NCBI RefSeq assembly: GCF_004768545.1
Contig: NZ_CP038635.1
Coordinates: 3,311,501-3,375,500, forward strand
Length of the DNA stretch: 64,000 nucleotides
Origin: Cupriavidus oxalaticus
GTDB lineage: Bacteria; Pseudomonadota; Gammaproteobacteria; Burkholderiales; Burkholderiaceae
Direction: 5' to 3'
The notes below the pieces were generated by a model. It was given only the letters and a program-made list of their open reading frames with translations. It was not told the DNA's origin and searched no databases. Position 1 is the stretch's first letter, and every line of letters starts with the position of its first letter. The translations under genes and the position numbers were made by a program. Below, piece by piece: positions 16,060 to 25,510 of this stretch.

Positions 16060-16677
16060 TCAGGCTTCTCCTTTCTCATCCTTGCCGATCACGATCTTGG
16101 TGTCAGTCAGGAATTGGTAGGGGGGAACATCGAGATTTTGCGGAGCCGGCTTGTTCTTGAAGACGCGCCCGGCCAGGTCGAACGTGGAGCCGTGGCAAGG
16201 GCAAAGGAAACCGGGATCGGCGCCGAGTTGGGGATTGGCACCGGAAGCGAAGGGGCCGGAAGGCGAGCAGCCAAGGTGGGAACAGATGCCGACCACGACC
16301 AGGACGTCCTTGTGTTCTGCGCGCGAACGGGTTTCGTTCTTGCAGTAATCCGGCGTCTGCATGGTAAAAGGAATTTCGGAATTCGGATCGGCCACCTCGC
16401 CGTCCGTCTTCTTCAGCGACGCCAGCTGTTCCTCGGTCCGCTTCATGATCCAGACCGGCTTGCCGCGCCATTCGACAGTCATCATCTCGCCCGGCTTCAG
16501 CGCACCGATATCTGCTTCGACTGGCGCACCCGCGGCCTTGGCTTTCTCCGATGGTGCAAAGGTACTGACGAAAGGAACCGCTACCGCCACGCCTCCGACG
16601 CCGCCAGCGACGGATGTCGCGATCAACCAATTGCGGCGACCTTTATCCACGCTCTTCACGTCTTGCTGGTCACTCAT
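16060..16677 (-). CDS. petA: Ubiquinol-cytochrome c reductase, Rieske iron-sulfur subunit
   Basis: The 205-residue protein has a twin-arginine type N-terminus (KGRRNWLIATSVAGG) that stays as a membrane anchor, then a periplasmic Rieske domain with the cluster-binding boxes CSHLGC and CPCHGS, each giving one Cys and one His ligand plus a disulfide. It moves electrons from ubiquinol at cytochrome b to cytochrome c1. As a Tat substrate it depends on TatABC, encoded at 21.1-22.8 kb. It is first in petABC; the 214-base gap to divergent mscL should hold the promoter. Confidence 0.97.
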   Translation of the reverse strand: MSDQQDVKSVDKGRRNWLIATSVAGGVGGVAVAVPFVSTFAPSEKAKAAGAPVEADIGALKPGEMMTVEWRGKPVWIMKRTEEQLASLKKTDGEVADPNSEIPFTMQTPDYCKNETRSRAEHKDVLVVVGICSHLGCSPSGPFASGANPQLGADPGFLCPCHGSTFDLAGRVFKNKPAPQNLDVPPYQFLTDTKIVIGKDEKGEA

Positions 16678-16891
16678 TCCAAACCCCAGGGGAAGTCAAT
16701 TTAGATTTTGCGTCAACCATAAAGTGTACCTTAGACATCTGCGCACTAGATAGGCGCAAATTGCCTTGTCCTTGATCGATAATCGGACATGCAAGCCGGG
16801 AATCCGCCTCCAGACTTGCTTTCCGGGCAGTGATGCGGCAGGCTGACAGCTTGATACCGTTCATCGCTAGCAACAAGAAGGAGAACCCCCC

Positions 16892-17317
16892 ATGGGCATG
16901 GTCTCGGAATTCAGGACCTTCGCAATGCGCGGCAACGTCATCGACCTCGCGGTCGGTGTGATCATTGGCGCTGCATTCGGAAAAATTGTGGATTCAGTGG
17001 TCAATGACCTGATCATGCCGGTAGTGGGCCGCGTCGTCGGCAAGCTGGACTTCTCTAGTATGTTCGTCACGCTGGCCGATCCACCGCCTGGAACGCCATT
17101 GACGCTGGACGCGTTGAAGAAGGCTGGTGTGCCCGTATTTGCCTATGGCAGTTTCCTGACTATCGTTGTCAACTTTGTGATCCTGGCCTTCATCATCTTC
17201 ATGATGGTGCGCGCGTTCAACAAGATGCGCGAGAAGGAGCCGCCCCCGCCGCCGGCCGCGCCGCCTGAAGAAGTGGTGCTACTGCGCGAGATCCGCGACG
17301 CCCTCAAGACGCGCTGA
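16892..17317 (+). CDS. mscL: Large-conductance mechanosensitive channel
   Basis: The 141-residue protein has the MscL layout: an N-terminal amphipathic helix ([20 protein letters not shown]), pore helix TM1 ([21 protein letters not shown]), a periplasmic loop, TM2 ([19 protein letters not shown]), and a cytoplasmic charged helix after a Pro-rich PPPPPAAPP linker. Pentamers open under membrane tension and release solutes during hypo-osmotic shock. GAAGGAGA a few bases before ATG gives a strong ribosome binding site. It is monocistronic and ends at the terminator at 17331. Confidence 0.97.
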   Translation: MGMVSEFRTFAMRGNVIDLAVGVIIGAAFGKIVDSVVNDLIMPVVGRVVGKLDFSSMFVTLADPPPGTPLTLDALKKAGVPVFAYGSFLTIVVNFVILAFIIFMMVRAFNKMREKEPPPPPAAPPEEVVLLREIRDALKTR

Positions 17318-17330
17318 GCCCAGAACGATA

Positions 17331-17360
17331 AAACGGCCCCGATGGGGCCGTATTGTTTTG
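17331..17360. terminator. Terminator between convergent mscL and the Nif3-family gene
   Basis: ACGGCCCC-GAT-GGGGCCGT is followed by ATTGTTTT on the plus strand and preceded by A residues, so it could serve both convergent genes. Confidence 0.8.
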
Positions 17361-17362
17361 GG

Positions 17363-18109
17363 TCAGACAGGATTGGGAATATCGATGAATGTGTGCCGCA
17401 ATCCGAAGCGTTGCGCCACATGTTCGCCCAGTGAGCGGATGCCGTAGCGCTCGGTGGCGTGATGGCCGGCGGCCAGATACGCCACGCCGCTCTCGCGCGC
17501 GAGGTGCGTGGTCTGCTCCGAGACCTCGCCGCTGAGGTAGGCATCGACGCCCGCGGCTACCGCCGCATCGAAATAACCCTGCGCCCCACCAGTACACCAG
17601 CCGATCGTGCGGATCATCTGCTCCGGCTCTCCGATTGACAGCGGCTCGCGCCCGAGCACGCCGCCGACGTGTGCCGCCAGCGCGGACAGCGGCATCGGCG
17701 CGGGCAAGGTGCCGGTCCAGCCGAGCTGGTCATCGCTGAAACGCCCGGTCGGCGTGAAGCCGAGTTGCAGCCCGAGCTGCGCGTTGTTGCCGAATTCCGG
17801 ATGGTTGTCCAGCGGCAGGTGGAAGGCGAACAGGTTGATGTCGGCGCCAAGCAGCCGCTTCAAACGCGCGTGCTTCTGCCCGACCACACGCGCATCTTCG
17901 TTTTTCCAGAAATAGCCGTGATGGACCAGGATGGCATCGGCGCCGGCTTCGGCCGCGGCCTCGACCAGTGCCAGGCTCGCCGTGACGCCGGTGACGACGT
18001 GAGTGACTTCCGGTCGACCTTGCACTTGCAGCCCGTTGGGACAATAGTCCTTGTAACGGGAAACCTCTAACAGGTCGTTCAAGTACAATTCAAGCTCTTT
18101 TGTTTTCAT
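17363..18109 (-). CDS. Nif3/YbgI-family dinuclear metal-center protein
   Basis: The 248-residue protein belongs to the Nif3-like family, whose members form toroidal hexamers with a dinuclear metal site. The metal ligands are visible as HHGYFW (about residues 63-68), the PLDNHPEFG segment, and GHHATERYG near the C-terminus. The N-terminal [12 protein letters not shown] is typical. Family members have been linked to GTP cyclohydrolase I-type annotations and stress responses, but no function is settled. Its start codon lies only 20 bases from the start of the divergent protease gene. Confidence 0.93.
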   Translation of the reverse strand: MKTKELELYLNDLLEVSRYKDYCPNGLQVQGRPEVTHVVTGVTASLALVEAAAEAGADAILVHHGYFWKNEDARVVGQKHARLKRLLGADINLFAFHLPLDNHPEFGNNAQLGLQLGFTPTGRFSDDQLGWTGTLPAPMPLSALAAHVGGVLGREPLSIGEPEQMIRTIGWCTGGAQGYFDAAVAAGVDAYLSGEVSEQTTHLARESGVAYLAAGHHATERYGIRSLGEHVAQRFGLRHTFIDIPNPV

Positions 18110-18129
18110 TTCCTGCTCAAAACTCCAAT

Positions 18130-19323
18130 ATGTTGCGGCGCTTTTGGCTGTTCTTTGCCCAGGCTGTCACCGTCGTGCTGGCGGTCTGGTTCGTCGTGGC
18201 AACGCTCAAGCCTGATTGGCTGCAGAGGGGGCGCGTCGCGGTCCAATCCGGGTCGCCGATCGTGGCGCTCAAGGAAGTCGTGCCTAACGTGTCCGGCCCT
18301 GCCGCCGAAGGGTCTTACAGTGAAGCCGCACAGTCCGCCATGCCGGCGGTGGTGAATATTTTTACCAGCAAGAACGGCAACAAGCGCTCGCCCAACCCGC
18401 AGGCCGAGGATCCGTGGTTCCGCTTCTTCTTTGGCGACCGCCTGCCTGAGCGGCAGGAGCCGGTGTCGAGCCTGGGATCAGGAGTGATTGTCAGTGCCGA
18501 GGGTTACATTCTAACCAACCACCACGTAGTGGATGGCGCCGACGAGATCGAGATCGCGCTGACCGATGGCCGCAAGGCCAACGCCAAGGTGGTCGGCTCC
18601 GACCCCGAGACCGACCTGGCTGTGCTCAAGGTGACGCTGAAGGACCTGCCCGCGATCACGCTGGGCCGGCTGGAGAACGTCAAGGTCGGCGATGTGGTGC
18701 TGGCGATCGGCAATCCGTTCGGCGTGGGCCAGACGGTGACGATGGGCATCGTGTCGGCGCTGGGTCGGAGCCATCTCGGCATCAATACCTTCGAGAATTT
18801 CATCCAGACCGACGCGGCGATCAACCCGGGCAATTCGGGCGGTGCGCTGGTTGACGCACAGGGCAACCTGCTGGGCATCAATACGGCGATCTACTCGCGT
18901 TCGGGCGGCTCGCTCGGGATTGGCTTTGCGATCCCGGTATCCACGGCCAAGCAAGTGATGGAGTCGATAATTTCCACCGGAAGCGTCACACGCGGCTGGA
19001 TCGGCGTCGAGCCGCAGGACATGACGCCGGAAATCGCCGAATCGTTCGGCCTCGATGCCAAGGAAGGCGCACTGATCGCCGCGGTGGTCCAGGGCGGCCC
19101 GGCCGACAAGGCCGGCGTGAAGCCGGGCGATGTGCTGACCAAGGTGGATGGCTCGTCGATCACCGACACGACAGCGCTGTTGAATGCCATCGCCCAGCTC
19201 AAGCCGGGTGTCGACATCAAGATGATGGTGATCCGACGCGGCAAGCCTACCGAACTGACGGTAACGATTGGCAAGCGCCCGCCTCCGCCGCGCCGGGCGA
19301 TGCCGTTCGAAGAGGAGGAGTGA
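18130..19323 (+). CDS. DegS/DegQ-type periplasmic serine protease (one PDZ domain)
   Basis: From the ATG at 18130 (the TTG at 18100 is less likely) the protein has 397 residues. An uncleaved-looking N-terminal helix ([20 protein letters not shown]) anchors it to the inner membrane. The trypsin-like domain carries the triad: His in TNHHVVDGA, Asp in [11 protein letters not shown], Ser in [10 protein letters not shown] single PDZ domain follows ([13 protein letters not shown] to the C-terminus), then a Pro/acidic tail. One PDZ and a membrane anchor fit DegS/AlgW-like sensors of misfolded outer-membrane proteins that start sigma-E signalling; a DegQ-like role is also possible. A terminator follows at 19350. 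Confidence 0.9.
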   Translation: MLRRFWLFFAQAVTVVLAVWFVVATLKPDWLQRGRVAVQSGSPIVALKEVVPNVSGPAAEGSYSEAAQSAMPAVVNIFTSKNGNKRSPNPQAEDPWFRFFFGDRLPERQEPVSSLGSGVIVSAEGYILTNHHVVDGADEIEIALTDGRKANAKVVGSDPETDLAVLKVTLKDLPAITLGRLENVKVGDVVLAIGNPFGVGQTVTMGIVSALGRSHLGINTFENFIQTDAAINPGNSGGALVDAQGNLLGINTAIYSRSGGSLGIGFAIPVSTAKQVMESIISTGSVTRGWIGVEPQDMTPEIAESFGLDAKEGALIAAVVQGGPADKAGVKPGDVLTKVDGSSITDTTALLNAIAQLKPGVDIKMMVIRRGKPTELTVTIGKRPPPPRRAMPFEEEE

Positions 19324-19349
19324 GACCGAGTCGTTCCCGGCCTGGATGC

Positions 19350-19380
19350 AAAACCCCGCTAGCGATGGCGGGGTTTTTTA
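19350..19380 (+). terminator. Terminator after the periplasmic protease gene
   Basis: AAACCCCGC and GCGGGGTTTTTTA form a GC-rich stem followed by a T-run, 27 bases after the stop codon. Confidence 0.85.
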
Positions 19381-19674
19381 TTGCGCGAAGGATGGGCTGA
19401 CCCAGTGAAGGTTGACGGGCAGCGGCGCGACTGCCGGTGGGCTAGACAAGCGAACGAATGCGCGAAAGTCGAATCAGTGCCGCGCACTTTTTCCGATCGT
19501 TGCGGCCCAGTTCAGCTCGTAGCCCGTTGCCCATGCCCGAACCCCGAACCCCGAGCCACGAACCACGACCCTCCTGTTGCGTAACAGTACGCGCCGCGAC
19601 GCTGTACAGAGGTCCCGGCTGGCTCCCGCCTGGTCGTGAGCCTCTGCCCCGACGCCAAGACTTCTCAGACAAGA
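19381..19674. other. Gap between convergent protease and porin genes
   Basis: About 290 bases lie between two terminators with no supported gene. They contain a short run of imperfect repeats of CCCGAACC and ACGAACC type at about 19539-19571. Nothing else stands out. Confidence 0.5.
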
Positions 19675-19711
19675 CAAAAGGCCGGCATCCTTGCGGACGC
19701 CGGCCTTCTGC
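19675..19711 (-). terminator. Terminator after the porin gene
   Basis: On the minus strand AAGGCCGGCGTCC and GGATGCCGGCCTT form a long stem followed by TTGTCTTG, placed 36 bases after the porin stop. Confidence 0.8.
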
Positions 19712-19746
19712 AAGCCAATCTCAAGCGAGCTTACGCTCGCGCTGGA

Positions 19747-20847
19747 TTAGAACTTGTGGCGCAGACCAACCACAGCACCGAACTGATCCTTGTTCGGCTG
19801 AACGTTGGTGGTCGTGGCGGTGTTGAAGCCGTTCACGCCCAGGGCCGAGCCCTTGTCGTTCAGAGCGTACGACAGCGAGGTGTACACGTCGGTACGCTTC
19901 GACAGCGCGTAGTCGGCCGTGATCACGAATTGCCACGGATCTGCGTCGCTCTTGCGGAAGTCCTGGTAGTAAGCAGCGCCCGACAGCGAGAACGCCGGGG
20001 TCAGTTGGTAGCCCAGACCCAGCCAGTACAGGTTGGACGAGGTCGACGTGGTGACAACACCGTTGTCAACCGTCGTGCCGCCCGTCAGCGGGGCGCCGTC
20101 GAAAGCCTTGGCCCAGCGATAGCCAGCGTACACCTTGGCCGGACCGAAGGCGTAGTTGGCGCCAACGGTAGCGCGGCGGGTGCGCTGACCGCTTTGGTCA
20201 ACACCAGCAGCCGACACGGTGCCGTGGATTTCGTCGTAGGCAGCGCCAACCGAGAACGGGCCAGCTGCGTAGTTCAGCAGCGCGCCGTACTGTTGGCCGC
20301 GGCGGAACGCGCCAGCGGTTTCTTGGCCGTTGTTGTTGAAGCTGTAGAAAGCCGATGCGGTCAGGCCACCGAAGGTGCCGATGTACTTGACGGTGTTGTC
20401 AGCGCGAGCAGCAAACTGGGAGTCTTGAGCCAGGATGCCATAACGCGACGAGATGGCCATCGGGTCATAGATCAGACCGAAGTCATAGAACGAGGTCTGT
20501 TGACGGCCCAGCAGCAGCGAGCCGTATTGGCTTTGCAGACCGACGTAAGCTTGACGACCGAACAGACGACCGCCTTGGGCCGAAGTACCGTTGTCCAGTT
20601 CGAAACCGCTTTCCAGCACGAACACGCCCTTCAGGCCGCCGCCCAGATCTTCCACGCCACGCAGGCCCCAGCGCGAACCGGATTGGTTACCCGACGCCAT
20701 ACGGAACAGGTCGTCGCCAGCGGCGTTGGCATTGGTGTTGTACTCGAGGCCAACGTCAGCCACGCCGTACAGGGTCACGCTCGATTGGGCATACGCGCCG
20801 CCAGCGGCCAGAGCGGCGACGGCAGCAGCAAACAGTTTCATCTTCAT
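19747..20847 (-). CDS. Gram-negative general porin (Burkholderiales OmpC-like family)
   Basis: The 366-residue protein starts with a clear signal peptide (MKMKLFAAAVAALAAGGAYA) and then QSSVTLYGVADVGLEY, the standard opening of Burkholderiales trimeric porins. The body alternates Gly and aromatic residues as in a 16-strand beta-barrel, contains the RQAYVGLQSQYGSLLLGRQ strand-loop motif, and ends in GAVVGLRHKF, with the C-terminal Phe used for recognition by the BAM machinery. It allows diffusion of small hydrophilic solutes through the outer membrane. A 240-base upstream gap should hold its promoter. Codon choice is strongly biased, fitting an abundant protein. Confidence 0.95.
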   Translation of the reverse strand: MKMKLFAAAVAALAAGGAYAQSSVTLYGVADVGLEYNTNANAAGDDLFRMASGNQSGSRWGLRGVEDLGGGLKGVFVLESGFELDNGTSAQGGRLFGRQAYVGLQSQYGSLLLGRQQTSFYDFGLIYDPMAISSRYGILAQDSQFAARADNTVKYIGTFGGLTASAFYSFNNNGQETAGAFRRGQQYGALLNYAAGPFSVGAAYDEIHGTVSAAGVDQSGQRTRRATVGANYAFGPAKVYAGYRWAKAFDGAPLTGGTTVDNGVVTTSTSSNLYWLGLGYQLTPAFSLSGAAYYQDFRKSDADPWQFVITADYALSKRTDVYTSLSYALNDKGSALGVNGFNTATTTNVQPNKDQFGAVVGLRHKF

Positions 20848-21023
20848 ATCGACACTTTCCTTGTCAACTGATTGGGAAATCTTGGTTGCCCAAGTGCTTG
20901 GGCGACGTATTTACATTCACGTCTGCTGCGTATTATGTGCCAGCCCCCCCAGCCCTCAGAAGGCTTTTTCGGCGTAAACCACGCTTACCAACGGTTTTTG
21001 TTGTGATCGAACAACACGGCTGG

Positions 21024-21060
21024 GCAAAAAAATCCCCGTTTTGGTGCAAAAACGGGGTGG
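21024..21060 (-). terminator. Terminator after tatC
   Basis: On the minus strand CCCCGTTTTTGCACCAAAACGGGG folds into a hairpin followed by ATTTTTTT. It marks the end of the long mla-murA-his-tat gene run. Confidence 0.85.
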
Positions 21061-21088
21061 ATGGCTCGGTATACCTACCTCAGCGGTA

Positions 21089-21886
21089 TTAGTCCGTCTG
21101 CGTTTCCGCTGAAGCCTCGGTTTGTGCGGCCGGACGGCCGACGAAGCGCGCCATGACCAGCCCAAGTTCATAGAGCAGCACCAGCGGAACCGCCAGCAGC
21201 AACTGCGACAGCACATCGGGCGGCGTCACGATGGCGGCGATGATAAACGCCCCCACGATCACATACGGGCGGATCTGCTTGAGCTTTTCCAGTTCGACCA
21301 CGCCGAACCGGACGAGCACGATCACCACCACCGGCACCTCGAAGGTGATGCCGAAGGCCAGGAAGGTAGTCATGGCGAAGCTGAGGTACTTGTCGATGTC
21401 GGTCGACATGTCCGCACCCAGCGGCGCGTTGTAGTGCGCCATGAAGTGGAACACCGTCGGGAACACCAGGAAGTACGCAAACGCCACGCCACAGAGGAAC
21501 AGGATGTAGCTGCTCGAGACCAGCGGCAGGATCAGCCGCTTCTCATGCTGGTACAGCCCGGGCGCGACAAACTGCCAGACCTGGTACAGCACCCATGGCA
21601 GCGCGATCAGGAACGCCACCAGCAACGTGACCTTCATCGGCACGAAGAACGAGCCGGTGACGTCGGTCACGATCATCTTGCCGCCCTTGGGCAGCGACTG
21701 CATCAGCGGCGCCGCAAACAGGTTGAAGATGACCGGCGCCCAGTAGACCAGGCAAACGAAGACCAGGATGATCCCGGCCACCGCCTTGACCAGGCGCTGG
21801 CGCAACTCGATCAGGTGGGAAATGAAGGTTTCCTGCTGCGACTCGTCTTGCGGGTCTTGGGGATCTGGGGACCGGGTGTCGCTCAT
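21089..21886 (-). CDS. tatC: Sec-independent protein translocase TatC
   Basis: The 265-residue protein is the polytopic receptor of the twin-arginine translocase. It has six predicted helices, the TatC signature TFISHLIELRQRL before TM1, and YQVWQFVAPGLYQHEKR in the region that with the N-terminus binds the RR signal peptide. It exports folded proteins such as the Rieske subunit PetA and the MsrP enzyme encoded in this window. It is last in tatA-tatB-tatC, 125 bases after tatB, and is followed by a strong terminator. Confidence 0.97.
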   Translation of the reverse strand: MSDTRSPDPQDPQDESQQETFISHLIELRQRLVKAVAGIILVFVCLVYWAPVIFNLFAAPLMQSLPKGGKMIVTDVTGSFFVPMKVTLLVAFLIALPWVLYQVWQFVAPGLYQHEKRLILPLVSSSYILFLCGVAFAYFLVFPTVFHFMAHYNAPLGADMSTDIDKYLSFAMTTFLAFGITFEVPVVVIVLVRFGVVELEKLKQIRPYVIVGAFIIAAIVTPPDVLSQLLLAVPLVLLYELGLVMARFVGRPAAQTEASAETQTD

Positions 21887-22011
21887 GGCGTGGACCGCTC
21901 AGCCGCGCAGGCTGGCAAGGTGGGATCGATGATGCCGCTCGGCGCGGCGCGGTTGGACGGGCATGGCGATGGCGGCGGCAGCCCCGGCATGGGCCGGCAC
22001 GCGCAACATGC

Positions 22012-22521
22012 TCACTCGAAGAAGGAACGGGACGGCCGGCTGGCCGGGCGGTGGCGCTTCACGCGCGCGGCGCCCGACTGCACCCAGACCCGCACATTGT
22101 GCTGGCGCTTGAACCACAGCGGCCGCGCGCCCTGCTTCACGCGCCAGCTCTTGCGGCCGTTGTGAGCCTTGTGCGCCGCGTCCCAGCTTGGCACGAAGCT
22201 GTCGCCGCCGGCGCTGACGCCTTCGGTGCCCGCTTCAGTGCCGCCGAGCGCTTCGTTCAGTGCCTGGGTCTGCTCGCTGACTTCCTTGTGGATGGTGCGC
22301 TCGACGTCGCGCGCCGCTTCCTCGAATTCAGAGCGCATCTTGCGCAATTCTTCCAGCTCGACTTCGCGGCTGACCTCGGCCTTGACGTCATTGATATAGC
22401 GTTGCGCGCGGCCGACCAGAGCGCCAACGGTGCGGGCGACCTTGGGCAGCCGCTCGGGACCGATCACGATCAGTGCCACGGCACCGATCAGCGCCAGCTT
22501 GGAAATGCCGAGATCAATCAT
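22012..22521 (-). CDS. tatB: Sec-independent protein translocase TatB
   Basis: The 169-residue protein has the TatB pattern: a short N-terminal membrane helix (MIDLGISKLALIGAVALIVIG), the PERLPKVARTVG hinge, a long amphipathic coiled helix, and an Arg-rich variable tail. The Glu near residue 8 typical of E. coli TatB is not obvious here. TatB associates with TatC to form the signal-peptide receptor. It lies 84 bases downstream of tatA. Confidence 0.95.
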   Translation of the reverse strand: MIDLGISKLALIGAVALIVIGPERLPKVARTVGALVGRAQRYINDVKAEVSREVELEELRKMRSEFEEAARDVERTIHKEVSEQTQALNEALGGTEAGTEGVSAGGDSFVPSWDAAHKAHNGRKSWRVKQGARPLWFKRQHNVRVWVQSGAARVKRHRPASRPSRSFFE

Positions 22522-22605
22522 GCGGACATCATGCGGAAGACAGCGGGGACGCGGGGCTGCGCACAGGCAGCCACGATCGCGGGAAGGGGATAGCGCACCG
22601 CCGGC

Positions 22606-22845
22606 TTACTGCTGCTGGCGCGACTTTTCCTTGGCTTCTACGTCGATAGTGGTGGAGTCGCGCAGTTCCTTGGACTGGGCGGCCTGGGCCGACTTTTCCT
22701 TGTCTTCGCCGTCCTTCATGCCATCCTTGAAACCCTTGACCGCGCCGCCCAGGTCCTGGCCGATATTGCGCAGCTTCTTGGTGCCAAACACAAGCATGAC
22801 GATCACCAGCACGATCAGCCAGTGCCAAATGCTAAACGAACCCAT
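22606..22845 (-). CDS. tatA: Sec-independent protein translocase TatA
   Basis: The 79-residue protein has the TatA layout: one N-terminal membrane helix ([18 protein letters not shown]), the [20 protein letters not shown] amphipathic helix, and a short charged tail ending SRQQQ. Many copies assemble to form the export pathway through the inner membrane. It heads the tat genes, after hinT with a gap of about 146 bases. Confidence 0.97.
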   Translation of the reverse strand: MGSFSIWHWLIVLVIVMLVFGTKKLRNIGQDLGGAVKGFKDGMKDGEDKEKSAQAAQSKELRDSTTIDVEAKEKSRQQQ

Positions 22846-22991
22846 CTCTTGCTCCTGGTGAAGCCTCGGGCGTAGTCATAGTCGCCCGGACCCGTTGTTC
22901 CGTCCCGTTATGGCCGCGCCGGGCGACGGTTGCCGGCGCAGCATTTGCCCCGGCGTTGCCGCCCGGGCGCTCCCATGCCAAGGCTGCCCGT

Positions 22992-23348
22992 TCAGGGCAG
23001 CGGTCCCTTCCACTCGTGGCGCGGCCCACCGAGCACATGCAGATGCAGGTGGTAGATTTCCTGGCCGCCGTCCGGCCCGGTATTGATCACCGTCCGGAAG
23101 CCGTTGCCACAGCCTGCCGCGCGCGCCAGTTCAGGCACCTTCAGCATCATTCTAGCAAGCACCTCCCCTTCGCCGGCGCCGCAATCGGCCAGCGAGTCGA
23201 CATGCGACTTGGGGATGACCAGCAGGTGTACCGGGGCCTTGGGATGGATATCGTGAAAGGCCACCATGTCGTCGTCTTCGTACACCTTGCGCGACGGTAT
23301 CCGGCCGGCCACGATCTTGCAGAAGATGCAATTATCCTGAACGTTCAT
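22992..23348 (-). CDS. hinT: HIT-family nucleotide hydrolase (HinT-like)
   Basis: The 118-residue protein is a histidine-triad protein with N-terminal CIFCKIVAGRIPS, the AFHDIHPKAPVHLLVIPK strand region, and the catalytic triad in HLHLHVLGG near the C-terminus. HinT-type enzymes hydrolyse purine nucleoside phosphoramidates such as AMP-lysine. It lies between the small membrane protein gene and tatA, its usual neighbourhood after the his genes in Burkholderiales. Confidence 0.95.
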   Translation of the reverse strand: MNVQDNCIFCKIVAGRIPSRKVYEDDDMVAFHDIHPKAPVHLLVIPKSHVDSLADCGAGEGEVLARMMLKVPELARAAGCGNGFRTVINTGPDGGQEIYHLHLHVLGGPRHEWKGPLP

Positions 23349-23402
23349 GAAAATTTTATTGCGGCGAACCCTGCACCCCGAGGGTACCGTGTCCGCCCGG
23401 CA

Positions 23403-23792
23403 TCAGAACTGCTGATCCGGGTACATCGGCTTGCTGTCGTTGAGGTACAGCCAGCCCTTGACGATACGATACAGCATCCACAGCGACAGCACGGCCCACA
23501 CCGCAAACGCCAGCGGCATCAGCACCACGGTGGCGAACAGCACGCCGCCCAGCACCGCCCACGCCACCGACCACCAGAACGAGCGGATCTGCCATGCGAA
23601 GTGCGAGGCATACAGCGAACCGCGCGCGTCGTCGCGCTTGACGTAGTCGATGATGATAGCGATCAGCGCGGTGATGCCGCCGGTCAGCCAGAAGATCGCG
23701 TACAGCGCGTACAGGATATGCAGCAGCTTGCGCAGGCTGCTCTGCTGTTCGCTGCTGGGGCCGGTAACCTGCGCGGTATAGTCGTTCGCCAT
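23403..23792 (-). CDS. Small membrane protein, DUF4870-like
   Basis: The ATG at 23792 gives 129 residues beginning MANDYTAQ. The frame extends to 24008 but that part overlaps hisE antisense-like sequence and is not protein-like. It has three to four hydrophobic helices (LLHILYALYAIFWLTGGI, TALIAIIIDYV, the WWSVAWAVLGGVLFATVVL stretch, and FAVWAVLSLWMLYRIV) with a short DDARGSLYASHFAWQIR cytoplasmic loop. This matches the pattern of DUF4870-type proteins found after hisE in related genomes. No function is known. It lies 73 bases downstream of hisE. Confidence 0.85.
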   Translation of the reverse strand: MANDYTAQVTGPSSEQQSSLRKLLHILYALYAIFWLTGGITALIAIIIDYVKRDDARGSLYASHFAWQIRSFWWSVAWAVLGGVLFATVVLMPLAFAVWAVLSLWMLYRIVKGWLYLNDSKPMYPDQQF

Positions 23793-23865
23793 GTTTGCCC
23801 TTGTTCTGCGATGGCCTGCCTCGCGGCAGGCGGGAAACTGGCCAGCACAGCGACTGGTCAGCAGG

Positions 23866-24243
23866 TCAGCCCTCTTCCTTGCGCCGGGCTTTTTCTTCCA
23901 GGCCGGAGAGCCCTTCTCGCCGTGCCAGTTCGTTGACCACGTCGTCCGGGCCCAGCCCGAAGTTTGCCAGCAACACCAGGGTGTGGAACCACAGGTCCGC
24001 CACCTCATAGACCAGCTTGCCGGCCTCGCTGCCGCTGTGGCCGGCAGCGCGCGCGTCCTTGGCCGCCATCACGGTCTCGGTGGCTTCCTCGCCGATCTTC
24101 TTCAGGATCGCGTCGTCGCCCTTGCTGTACAGCTTGGCAACATAGGACTTGGCGGGGTCGCCGCCATTGGCGGGCTTGCGCGATTCGAGCACTTCGGCCA
24201 CGCGTGCCAGCACATCGCTGCTGCTCGGTTGGGTGTCGCTCAT
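23866..24243 (-). CDS. hisE: Phosphoribosyl-ATP pyrophosphatase
   Basis: The 125-residue protein is the stand-alone HisE enzyme, which hydrolyses PR-ATP to PR-AMP and pyrophosphate, the second step of histidine synthesis. The MazG-like helical fold shows [16 protein letters not shown] and [18 protein letters not shown], whose Glu and Asp residues bind Mg2+. Its ATG overlaps the hisI stop as ATGA, so the two consecutive activities are translationally coupled, though not fused as in enterobacteria. Confidence 0.97.
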   Translation of the reverse strand: MSDTQPSSSDVLARVAEVLESRKPANGGDPAKSYVAKLYSKGDDAILKKIGEEATETVMAAKDARAAGHSGSEAGKLVYEVADLWFHTLVLLANFGLGPDDVVNELARREGLSGLEEKARRKEEG

Positions 24244-24644
24244 GGCTTGGTATAGATCTGTGCAGGGTCTTTCAACACGGGCTCGACGGTCTGCCAGTCA
24301 CCCGCCTCCGCATCGCCCTCGAATTTCTGGAAGAAGCAGGAATGGCGCCCGGTATGGCAGGCGATGCTGTCCACCTGCGTGACCTTGAGCAGCACCACGT
24401 CCTCGTCGCAGTCGAGGCGGATCTCATGCACCTTCTGCACGTGGCCGGACTCTTCGCCCTTGTGCCACAGGCGCTTGCGCGAGCGCGACCAGAACACGGC
24501 CTCGCCCAGTTCCACGGTGCGCTGCAGCGCGTCGCGGTTCATGAACGCGAACATCAGCACGTCGTTCGAACCCACTTCCTGCACGATCACCGGCACCAGG
24601 CCGTTATCGTCCCACTTGACCTTGTTGAGCCACTTCTTTGCCAT
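24240..24644 (-). CDS. hisI: Phosphoribosyl-AMP cyclohydrolase
   Basis: The 134-residue protein is the monofunctional HisI enzyme, which opens the adenine ring of PR-AMP (third step). The zinc and magnesium sites are visible in [12 protein letters not shown] and [14 protein letters not shown], and [16 protein letters not shown] is typical. It starts two bases after the hisF stop and overlaps hisE by four bases. Confidence 0.97.
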   Translation of the reverse strand: MAKKWLNKVKWDDNGLVPVIVQEVGSNDVLMFAFMNRDALQRTVELGEAVFWSRSRKRLWHKGEESGHVQKVHEIRLDCDEDVVLLKVTQVDSIACHTGRHSCFFQKFEGDAEAGDWQTVEPVLKDPAQIYTKP

Positions 24645-24646
24645 GA

Positions 24647-25417
24647 TCAGATCCGCACGGGAATGCCCTCGCGGGCCATGAATGCCTTGGCTTCGCCCAC
24701 GGTATGCTGGCCGTAGTGGAAGATGCTGGCGGCCAGCACCGCGTCGGCGCGGCCCTTGGTGATGCCGTCGGCGAGGTCCTGCAGCCCGCCGACGCCGCCC
24801 GAGGCGATCACCGGCACCGGCACCGCGTCGCTGACGGCGCGGGTCAGTTCCAGGTCGAAGCCGCTCTTGGTGCCGTCGCGGTCCATGCTGGTCAGCAGGA
24901 TCTCGCCGGCGCCGCGCGCGGCCATTTCACGCGCCCATTCGACCGCGTCCAGGCCGGTAGCCTTGCGCCCGCCGTGGGTGAAGACTTCCCAGCGCGACGG
25001 CTCGCCCGGGGCGGAGCTGCGCTTGGCATCGATCGCCACCACGATGCACTGCGAACCGTATTTGGCGGTGGCGTCGGACACCAGCTGCGGGTTGGCGATG
25101 GCCGACGAGTTGACGCTGATCTTGTCCGCGCCGGCATTGAGCAGGCGCCGCACGTCTTCGACCGTGCGCACGCCGCCGCCGACCGTCAGCGGAATGAACA
25201 CCTGCGAGGCGACGTCCTCGATGATATGCAGCATCAGGTCGCGCCCGTCGCTGGTGGCGGTGATGTCGAGGAATGTGATTTCGTCGGCGCCCTGCTCGTC
25301 ATAGCGGCGCGCGATTTCCACGGGGTCGCCCGCATCGCGCAGCTCGACGAAGTTGACGCCCTTGACCACCCGCCCGTTGGTCACGTCCAGGCAGGGGATG
25401 ATACGTTTGGCTAGCAT
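24647..25417 (-). CDS. hisF: Imidazole glycerol phosphate synthase cyclase subunit
   Basis: Starting at [12 protein letters not shown] (25417; the ten codons before it are not family-like) the protein has 256 residues. It is a (beta/alpha)8 barrel with two half-barrel phosphate sites. The catalytic Asp in [12 protein letters not shown] and the second Asp in VVAIDAKR (about residue 130) are present. It uses ammonia from HisH to close the imidazole ring, forming IGP and AICAR. It lies 93 bases after hisA. Confidence 0.97.
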   Translation of the reverse strand: MLAKRIIPCLDVTNGRVVKGVNFVELRDAGDPVEIARRYDEQGADEITFLDITATSDGRDLMLHIIEDVASQVFIPLTVGGGVRTVEDVRRLLNAGADKISVNSSAIANPQLVSDATAKYGSQCIVVAIDAKRSSAPGEPSRWEVFTHGGRKATGLDAVEWAREMAARGAGEILLTSMDRDGTKSGFDLELTRAVSDAVPVPVIASGGVGGLQDLADGITKGRADAVLAASIFHYGQHTVGEAKAFMAREGIPVRI

Positions 25418-25510
25418 GAGAGTCCTTGTCCGCCGCCGCGCCGGCAAGGCACCGGTGCGACAGCGGCTGCGCCCGCGGGCGCGTTGGCTTGCGTTGGGCC
25501 CGCGTTGGCC

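Noticed and set aside
18100..18129. TTG at 18100 as the protease start
   Set aside because: It would overlap the Nif3-family gene's start and adds residues not typical of the family. ATG 18130 gives a normal membrane anchor.
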